A stretch of DNA of 64,000 bases, from positions 62,001 to 126,000 of IMG/VR virus record IMGVR_UViG_3300036770_006893; one strand, given 5' to 3'. Within the stretch, counting starts at the first letter, position 1; every line of letters begins with the position of its first letter. The notes under the pieces were generated by a model, which was not told where the DNA came from, ran no database searches, and was given only the letters and a program-made list of their open reading frames with translations. This DNA is from a virus. The position numbers and the translations under genes were made by a program. Shown here in pieces: positions 32,101 through 35,900 of this stretch.

Positions 32101-32965
32101 CAATCCTGCTACAAAAATTAATGAGGAACAACTTAATGGCGCCAAGCCCGAATTGGCTGGTGGTGAACAAGTATTAAATAAGCTTGGAACTAATCCTGTA
32201 CTAGCTAATCTTGGACGAGATCCTAGGTTTAAAGAGATAGTATCCACGTTTGGTTATGGTCCAGGAGTGGCTGTATCCACATTTGAGCGCCGTGTAGAGC
32301 AGATGGCTGCTCCACCAAAACTACTAGCCTCTGGTGGTAGAGTTACCTATGCTAGTAACGGACAGCTTATTAATTTCCAGCCACGGGGTACCGATACTGT
32401 ACCAGCTATGTTAACACCAGGAGAATTTGTGGTTAATCGCGAAGCGGCCAATAAGCACTTGTCTCTATTGCAAGCTATTAATAACAATAATTTTGCAAAT
32501 GATTCTGTTTTAACTTTAAGTCGAGGTGGTTTTATTTCCCCAGCATATTTACGTAATGGTGGATCAGCACCCTCTTTGGCCGGTTTATCTGATATGGTAT
32601 CAAAACTTACTCAGAGCATACAATCAGCAGTAGAAACAGCTATAACCAAAGCTTTTGAAAATTCTGAGCTATTGCGATCTAATTCTAGCGATGGTGTATC
32701 TGATAATGGTGCTGTTGTTGATCAAATAGCGGCGTTTACTAGAAATTTGGGAGATTTGGCGAATCGACTAGAGACGATATCTGTACCACCAGAAATCACT
32801 ATACAAGGACGACAAGACATCAATGTTAACGCTAATGGATTACAGGTACTTTCCAGTCTAGACCCATCTATGAAACAGCTCGCTATGAATATGATCAAAA
32901 CCGCATTTGATAATTTGGCCACAAAAAATCCCGGAACTTTAGATTTTAATGTAGACTATCCATAG
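17162..32965 (+). CDS. Giant tail tape measure protein, 5267 aa
   Basis: This gene is 15.8 kb without a stop. Residues ~16-124 are four ~27-residue repeats of an IRxxxxxIRxxL helix plus a PVNV strand. Residues ~225-515 match the TP901-type tape measure core (FIEFDRQLVRISQVTG, AVVLAQAGLSAKETQQSLAS). Seven Gly-rich cassettes carrying DTVPAMLTPGEFVV follow at intervals. Long helical/coiled-coil stretches (residues ~1450-2600) include hydrophobic segments near 1762-1780 and 1817-1836 that could cross or insert into a membrane. Two enzyme-like modules are embedded: HAD-like (~905-1040) and ADP-ribosyltransferase-like (~4395-4630). Known role: sets tail length, chaperoned in the tube, ejected before DNA. 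At ~0.15 nm per residue the ruler could give a tail near 790 nm, less whatever the inserts do not contribute. A GGGGAAAG ribosome site precedes the ATG. Confidence 0.95.
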   Translation: MAFNLTAEINLRGPSNIRNVVSNIRRQLNSISVDVSPSVRNSDIRSIATTIRSRLAGISIPVNIAASSSSIRAVSRNIRTGIGNVNIPVSVNVSQRSLSAARRDINARLNNIRANVNVVVNPVSVRSAAALNANLTNLNQTLTNVTASATSAATAIRDLSAAMRAAGGGANALTQINTALNVTTNNASSANASIRNMSGEIENFGRQAGLAIRRFAAFTTVTSVFYGLARSVQSGLSAFIEFDRQLVRISQVTGDSLSSIKNLSNSITSLSQLYGVSSEKLAEVAVVLAQAGLSAKETQQSLASLAKTTLAPSFDNINDTVEGSIALMRQFGIQSNQLEQALGSVNAVAAKFAVEAGDIIAAIQRTGGVFAAASKGVSEGTDALNEFISVFTSVRATTRESAETIATGLRTIFTRIQRGGTIEALKDFGISLTDVEGKFVGAYKAVELLSTGLSKLDPRDLRFSQIVEELGGFRQIGKVIPLIQQFATAQDALRVAQTGAGSLSEDAAKGQLALAVQIARVREEFLALIRSVGDTSSFRTLVKLGLDLASSLVQVADAAKELIPLIGAFAAFRGAQSLTRFAAGFAGGIRGTPARGFASGGYVPGSGNRDTVPAMLTPGEFVIRKKAVEKIGVSSLSRLNRNNGGPVPAQYFEDGGQVQRFGIGGVAKKGVNWKNLSKGRGKKGPRGPRARFDLPQPGDADFAKWQREVYAEYDADPSLPRVRVNGIPMPPEIAYVNELIGEEIFRQNFRSRKSKKSGKLKKTPLGLIISAAKMPRGPRAPAGEMEKIMAGYQQSPEFQKEAVGAGSSLFSTLKGPLASFKKGGTFGGVIAPGSENATKIKGALAKLLSQSSGQDATKAKTALDKFDSFIAGSTPEKPGHVSHFTWAMNQIFKKGIATFGRGGRASRRMGVFDFDMTTGITKQKETPSLSGFRDPKLAVPDILGATPTGLVGLMRRYGASQILTARSGGPRGEMRRALGTFFRRSGVMLPQSNIITLGDQVGSLSTAEKKARALYAIVKKYGKVDFFDDDTANIDAAKMVRGVSARKVSVMKNLGGFVQKFMAGKAVKRMPDLPPDIKALITREARLGIGKEDPALQSALLNLVAKRNRSVGTTELASRLAGLIKSNQLTPRLANQMLSTGGLAIPTGPGGKTTIQALSLEALGPKDTTKYTRNIGGRETDILRASPTPDLSARLTRDLVQGTRIGIARFIRTGLTEYAMQSPENRRSLIDRGIKFDSKGRAIPPRSAVDAAMSHGDAGNFLGPLFEKGIIGLGAQAGPSLPGKAAPIDTSRVGDIVASIMRGGAPISAELPTELRAAKAKTRASAGIPNINKRGLVNQILRFFKLPGLKFAQGGLVPGVSSSRAREAILGKQLSGVEMIRAARRAGYDIEELDNGLIRLSRNNKTMHTLSRQEASKLLGSMTTGYNLGGMIQKFARGGSPKDTVPALLTPGEFVINKKAAARLGSSKLHRLNKADKISGFNTGGEVGRVPTFSSGGDVQRFFFGGRASARPGTEANTSNLMIAGNVTTQLREVATALQELGAASSASADILRRGGRISVESANAAYEADILRMRVAGAPMDAVIQAETRLANMRRQAQTQVAAQRQLAGVGGAQLERVDTTAQQNIQRMIQRAQNSGVDLNEAQRARIEDLGYRRAAQAGGLSAAQTAGLSGNDIRQFINSAMGDPRTFEQMNRQFEARRRAELNNQYIAENRFGGDRRRILQQASRDAAEEARIRRQTLNQTRGAAGPGGTRGQRMQQGMFAASFALPMLAQMLAGDPSRATSAGGAAMSAGIQGGANALALGTMLSSLVPPGLPQVFVGVATAAGAVAQGFIDARNATIEFEKNMSAKKVEFAIADTVRLFDKLSKDIKNIDVQNAIGDKLVEAAKAAERSIEIQSNTARAFWINMIDAFASNGREAAQRAQILEKYGTTAYLSTTTIGQSFMGGSGTAQQRAERRRSNFAMEMAPEQAREISRQFSEIADSSNKLLEEKIRSGLNIEQYINTDEFKGLSQAIALSNAAIAEQILNIRASTVLTQAQKTAQEKLIISTYAEQEARKRAAAITRELEIKQAQKVVNQLARSLDRMFGNMEQAINKTNFALEKMSRDLDLVSSSLTGQAKLGERSIQAINVLQNPRAYGSGELNMARGQAAGFFGDSGNIIRGLLTLGDDIEANIMGTINRTLRDTRDDSPGKIAIAIQKSVKEKLAGLALPKDLSDKLAREVSKALEEIRKDGEDQADFTQLEEKLQDLNKIIDSTTKAQDIAIKALETWQNALNSYSSSMNSLVDLQIDYQSRLRTSNDILLDGQASLARSLGKDIGLESIANRRNLRIAQQTGGATAPQDIFRNINRLELLRAQQENASNVAAQRGPSGAKDFVEMQNNLRSTNVALRENFDALKNLAENSDLASAALNKIQEAQQRQQGKVSFIEKLVTSTPEELSGLNRAFVRLQNNINGQVNTINNSVGAQRAYIEAIRSGSNAFEAMKAAQDAFANERRETLSALNDILPFLGGGNKANQIRANTLESMLAESGVGVSPMFQDILNSLRDPELDPETQKAIALYEQANILQVKANDFLAQINLKLGEQTAEAAAKAIATALSSVVLTFKNAEQADINRGLIPQNRAKGGIIYASKGVFAPKGTDTVPAMLTPGEFVVNKNATAKNLPLLKSINSQTLSSGGKVKYYARGGLVSSYLSTNAQSRDDFQQTKDKFLDLSENEQLFQDVSKTSLFRLPSTYIRKPQAGLQTPSKSSPARERYDDRPNKYRLKELYSNSGEILPGYVTSKIDLGPYYYSVPSMATVANRELGKYLEPVNLIPAGIKTTILGLDSTDLDISSKKYSKKDFAEYKKKLETLNIERFNWINNPASFALRALEGVTQEYPSNIDPTALNNRFFDPNSKQKLSSIYPSDAGLRTSSVPFKYAKILSDNRSDYFGITTGSIGTEPPNGDFSSGPTLSKTIDTMWAKVWNIDKNKALSPQRAKDILNYNRKQFKLINKTVQAAKDNFKDIELEDSGELKDYFELQQQLGNLYNNFSIYEDFNKLDLFANPLLSNAKSLTVLSNTSVARSDLKKYIENQQAQLAQGVAPDNNDNPILIGLRDPLPPDLQDATNKWVKKTEFDIFSRDGTGPVKTFPFLINADARDLGEGFMKRAAVALQAQKDAIETSMVIDNNKMTLTLGAGKNIELPYSATYTKYSGPLWDLNNNTFSDDKNKQLKDLFLPDKGAENSIFSSLDTNGSRLFKRGGVFDLNNIQQSIPADNINKLIDLVKNNSEQNLIDKEIQNIKNQSSLTFRHIGDNQGSLIKLQRAIGKEVFVGYSQLANTPVDFGAFVAQGVIDYAKNLKQEAGIAAGRAQGADDQDRVVSDVPMALQQLTKGALNVFGRRPIPGIGRGWLANNIRPLIGLMSRQGRGRAPGLTNDQARGASAYIRDVMNNVGGYVNQISGRVSNPVLYNSLKDTLILIQGAYKSFDALARSDSADLAQMLKSNLDPESIFRSFGSGAMLDRIAMSELSGDYKNILGQQLRGSKIATVGDNGDIKLQEAANLEFRNYKDLIKLAINPYNEFSSVKTRRGIFGKLTNDISGAVDNRGMPYFDPNTLNFLLTSLNQLDKWYGGVGPWLGQDYLFDKTLDPDPATRSQKFLASLQKAQGIYELSNVAYQNLGGAGKFGPVLPNKEWFQNRIDAGNFATGGMVYASGGTLVNYQPRGTDTVPAMLTPGEFVVNRSATRKNLPLLQQINSGYLAEGGMAESAGVSRLRWTPEGRTRAIEQKDTITPKLNNINKNVLNNFTSITSIQKDIKNIKDSINNNTQSLQQTISLLNIKFTELQNLSQALAPFVYSQLLVALRNFWSSLGTAIITQGLGNGAPWPPAPFSDGGIVYASKGQLINFQPKGTDTVPAMLTPGEFVVNAKATKNNLGLLQSINNGVGGYNRGGVVYLEDGGLTPGAKQSLIDLQNQGYNLQDIVSGKTRIPGIIVETSKKQYDPMMPTKPAPNIETYRENPKLWNGFKDSSGFWWNKRGESVISAYGTPPVLPNFQERMQAFESIVSAFAGAGGVGGGRGKLADVRGLPAGMPMQRNAPGPLGTKVAIPYLIGRPNPNNAPRANSMGLTLDAIRDPLTGNYYVSDTPARNITISGRQGLPAPKTRQRTKSPLDLENGKIPDSITNPKSKEFMHLAIKEMIGYTEFMNLVKLKVQRSDRTYSSLLKFLALDIFPKGNAYGVDSLDKAISFFNTPEGIELYNTKISPKIGVVPEIGGYNASIINQNSKTGGGGITGRLLKELFQQNIFHISKRSANVPDDLNSRMASLIPPTAGLLYDDNIAKLLSSAGVTPKVDSNRVSYVFDVAEAGKDWGLLTPDQRAHLQQFAPKATGSESSNMKRGQLRTSSRERLGDGPPSLSKFGTATPKKSFHGSGSEIIQVDPMKLNQGMLGEGFYVGFDANEAPINFLKMRLDSWLLANKLKPGNITPEQLAQFKGGIYPVDILGGIDDFLAADQILKDNPAALAKIENIYKDLGLRKVSLGPIEYKNDPTTGRAKAVRTEGPLDLPSATVMQVYDNIQNQLAAKYETEFAGKSNIPDPRFEALTRSATDMRNIFVKYGIPGFTDLNNARSQGSMAAIFDLNRIKLGKAYIPDKILKEIMMPIDQNTYKDIDGDLEILESVNKKKGGIIYASKGQFINFQPRGTDTVPAMLTPGEFVVNRTATQKNLPLLKAINSGVDGYSNGGVVYLAAGGRPQRTTRDKNKLDIREIDNRFRSQMTSRNAQQMAEAAANREGKLWVFMVKTRDNNGAETTGFLTKDPNNPNQPAPKNIPPQTESLLANRLDEIFTLRARNEKEAMDAYKEMNVAGLLPEVKPASAQQALNKARKKWMQQPLYAKIFDELAYQINLDRNQFSIFNPDFFNRNVNVDENIKPIMAIVDNMDPNNPASVALGVPAILTKLRPIVQRINYLRHIIRNNEQALTAVKSAIASGLNINDPANMRKAFEGNPATKINEEQLNGAKPELAGGEQVLNKLGTNPVLANLGRDPRFKEIVSTFGYGPGVAVSTFERRVEQMAAPPKLLASGGRVTYASNGQLINFQPRGTDTVPAMLTPGEFVVNREAANKHLSLLQAINNNNFANDSVLTLSRGGFISPAYLRNGGSAPSLAGLSDMVSKLTQSIQSAVETAITKAFENSELLRSNSSDGVSDNGAVVDQIAAFTRNLGDLANRLETISVPPEITIQGRQDINVNANGLQVLSSLDPSMKQLAMNMIKTAFDNLATKNPGTLDFNVDYP
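18959..19085 (+). repeat. TPGEFV cassette 1 (tape measure)
   Basis: Encodes GGYVPG, then RDTVPAMLTPGEFVIRKKAV and SLSRLNR. This is the divergent, short form without the YAS strand; it lies between the core domain and the region leading to the HAD-like module. Confidence 0.85.
19871..20290 (+). other. HAD-superfamily-like domain inside the tape measure
   Basis: All main HAD signatures are readable: motif I VFDFDMTTG (D913, D915, T917), motif II ILTAR (T964), a Lys-containing helix (STAEKKARAL) near 1004-1013, and motif IV DFFDDDTAN (D1028-D1030). Spacing between motifs suits a compact, uncapped HAD fold. Family role: phosphatase or nucleotidase chemistry through a phospho-Asp. Its substrate is unknown; it may be an active enzyme delivered by the tail or a structural remnant. 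Confidence 0.65.
21468..21600 (+). repeat. TPGEFV cassette 2 (tape measure)
   Basis: Encodes ARGGSPKDTVPALLTPGEFV then INKKAAARLGSSKLHRLNK. It resembles cassette 1 more than the later YASKG forms, giving an early pair (1-2) and a late group (3-7). Confidence 0.85.
25032..25200 (+). repeat. TPGEFV cassette 3 (tape measure)
   Basis: Encodes KGGIIYASKG, GTDTVPAMLTPGEFVVNKNA and LPLLKSIN. First of the late group; it precedes a ~1000-residue unrecognised segment. Confidence 0.9.
28217..28395 (+). repeat. TPGEFV cassette 4 (tape measure)
   Basis: Encodes GGMVYASGGTLVNYQPRGTD then TVPAMLTPGEFVVNRSATRK and LPLLQQINSG. It is followed by a ~125-residue coiled-coil-like segment. Confidence 0.9.
28771..28955 (+). 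repeat. TPGEFV cassette 5 (tape measure)
   Basis: Encodes DGGIVYASKGQLINFQPKGT, TVPAMLTPGEFVVNAKATKN and LGLLQSINNG. It precedes the segment that contains the ADP-ribosyltransferase-like module. Confidence 0.9.
30345..31065 (+). other. ADP-ribosyltransferase-like domain inside the tape measure
   Basis: Residues ~4395-4630 follow the pattern of ART/PolyVal-type mono-ADP-ribosyltransferases: an initial strand KSFHGSGSEI with H4406, then LGEGFYVGFDANEAP with Y4430, and a final VKYGIPGFTDLNN then AAIFDLNRIKLGK strand, the usual closing element of this fold. Known family chemistry: transfer of ADP-ribose from NAD to protein, nucleic acid or small molecules. The third catalytic residue (Glu/Asp/Gln) cannot be assigned by eye. 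It sits between cassettes 5 and 6. Confidence 0.6.
31141..31330 (+). repeat. TPGEFV cassette 6 (tape measure)
   Basis: Encodes KGGIIYASKGQFINFQPRGT, TVPAMLTPGEFVVNRTATQK and LPLLKAINSG. It immediately follows the ADP-ribosyltransferase-like module. Confidence 0.9.
32332..32500 (+). repeat. TPGEFV cassette 7 (tape measure)
   Basis: Encodes GGRVTYASNGQLINFQPRGT, TVPAMLTPGEFVVNREAANK and LSLLQAINN. Last cassette, ~155 residues from the C-terminus of the tape measure. Confidence 0.9.
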
Positions 32966-32974
32966 GATAATTTT

Positions 32975-35900
32975 ATGAATCAACCAATACAAATTTATAA
33001 TAACATAGGCTGTGAGTTTATTCTAGACAACAATAATTTTATTATCGGCACAGCTTTAAAAGGCTATAATACTCTCGATAATAATCATGTGGGTAGTTAT
33101 ATTCCCTATTTAGTAAGAAATATATCTAGAGATCAGATTATAGCATGGGAGATAGGGGTTGGGTTTGTAGAGAAGGCTGATAGTAAGATCATAGTTTCTA
33201 GACATAATGTAATACAGTCATATGGGTCGATTGAGTCCCCCGGACAAAAAAACTTCTATTTATTTGCTAATGCCGATGGCTATAATAGTGGATTCAACAA
33301 CGTTGTTGTTGCAACAAGCGATTTTTTTGCTGGGACATCCAGAGCCTGCTACTTAATAGAAAAAAACGGTATCACTAAAGTCAAACTAATTGATCCAGCC
33401 AAAGCTAAATCTGTAGAACTTCAATTTAAGATTATATCTAGCGATGAAAATAGTGTAGTAGAGATATCTGATGACCACAGTTTTCGCTATGTGTTAAAAT
33501 ATAATCAAAAATATCTATCTATAGTCTCCGATGGAAGTAAGTGGAGGATATTACTTAGTCCATCATCTAATAGTAGCAATATGCTCTCAGCACTATCTGC
33601 CTCAAGCGATTTTTCTATACTTGGTGATCCAGCCGGAGACGATGGGTCATTTCAGTACAAGGTCGGAACTAGTTTTTCTGGCGGTCCCGTATATTTAGGT
33701 TCTGATGATAAGATTCTTTTTGGTCCTGATAGCATAGAATCTAACGCTAAAAGCATTATACCAACTTCTGGTAATTATGACACCATCATTAATAATACTA
33801 AAAATAAATCGGACTTTATTGTTCATGGAAGTGGTGTGCCAGATGGTTATCTACCAAAAAATCTTATTTTCACCTATGATGGTAAGCTTGGATTAAATCT
33901 CCCTTCTGGGGCTAAGCCACAAACTGCTCTTCATATAATCAACAATTCTTGCAGAGAAAGCATCAGGATCGAAAATCTCAGCGACTGTCCAACGCATATA
34001 CCCAACGTCACACTATATCACAAGCCATCTGGTGTTTCTGATGATACTATTATAAGTAAAGTTGTTTTCGCTAGTCGCGACTCCAATAATAACAAAAAGG
34101 ATTATGCTGTACTACAGACAACCGCTCAAAAAGTTGATCCGTCGGATGCTACTGGAAAGTTTGACTTGATTTTGGCGTCCGGATATCAGAGCGTAAACAC
34201 ACTTTCTTCCGATCCGTTGTCTACTGTTTTAGGCTATTTATCTGATTACTATTTGGTTGCTAACAGCACATCTGGTATTCGAATGATAGCACCCAGATCA
34301 AATAATCAAATTTTTGTATCAGATAGTTTAGCTGGTATGTCAGGTGGTATTGTATCAGTTTCTGGAGGTAGTGCTGTAAATATCACCTCCACCGGAACCA
34401 TAAATCTTAATCAAGCCGTTATTATTAACGGTATTAATATTGGTATGCCTTATATTGAACAAAATAAAGTATTAGCAGTTAATTCTCAAGGTTTACTGGC
34501 ACCAGCTACTAATTTCACTATTAATGGCGTAGGATCAAATAAACTATTGACTACTGACGCTAGTGGTGTTGTTACTGGTGCTTATAGTGACGATTCATTT
34601 TTGCTCACAGATGGCGACATAACATGGAGTAAATTTCCTCCTAGACTAGGCAATGTTTGTTTGAGACAAATTACTCCCATAGAAGATTTTCCCGTTAACG
34701 AATTTGCTGTAGGAGATCAGCTAGCAATAGTAACAGGAGTTGCACCAAATCAAGGCACCATATATCGCAATATAACTTCTATAGACAGAACAGATGATCT
34801 TATTAGCTATATCTTATTAGATCAAAACGTTACAACTATTGATTCTACCATATTTTGTTATTCGATCACCAAAGGCGGCGTGTTAACTATTCAGGTTAGA
34901 ACAGAAGACGGCACAGAATCCCAGGCTACTGCCACCATATTAAGCACAAGACCAGACACAAACACAGTGTTCAATACTAAACAAAAAAATATTAATTTCA
35001 CCGTATATGGTATTGAGGACACCCCAGCTCTACATATTATGGCCAAAGCAACTACGGTGCCTGTAAATTCTGGAGTTTATAACAAATTTGCTACTATCGA
35101 TGAGCCATTTGCTAGCATACCGAATCCACTAGGAGTAGGAATAGGTACTTCTCACAACAGTGTTAATTTTGCCAATATCCCTTCTGATTTATGGCTAAAC
35201 AAAGTTACATCTGTTGGTACTAATGGTAAGCCAAGTTTCTACGGCACATATGATCAAAACGGAAATGTTTACGAATGGGTAGAAGACACAAACCCAGCAT
35301 CTATATCGATAAACCAGAATGTTTGCGGTGGCTCATGGAAAACTTTAACTGCTGAGGGTTTGAGGAGTGTAATTTCTACACCAGCTAATTTAGCCTTAGA
35401 AGATGTTGGATTTAGAATATGTTCTAGATATGGTTATTCTGATGATGCGATATCGCCAACCATCGGACTTTCTTTTGTTGCTGTTTCTAATTTAGATAAT
35501 ATAGAAGACAACTCTTTTATATATACAGAATCATACTCTAATCGAGACGAATTAAATCTTCCTCCCGTACCATCATCTATTATTAATTTGGGCAAGGTTC
35601 AGCATCCATATCGCATATCGACATACGAGATTACCAACGCTCAATATATTAAATTTTTAAACTCGGTTAATAAAACTGCTATTTTCGATCTGTATAACGA
35701 TAATATGTCATCCGCTATAGTTGGTGGAATACTGAGGTCTGGTTCTGATGGCGACTATGTTTATACAACCAAAACCAACATGGGCGACAAGCCAGTTGTG
35801 TATGTAAATTACTTAAGCGCTATCAGGTTTATCAATTGGTTGCATAACGGTGCTCCCGATAGTGAAAATTTTGAATTAGAAGATATCGAGGATGGTGCGT

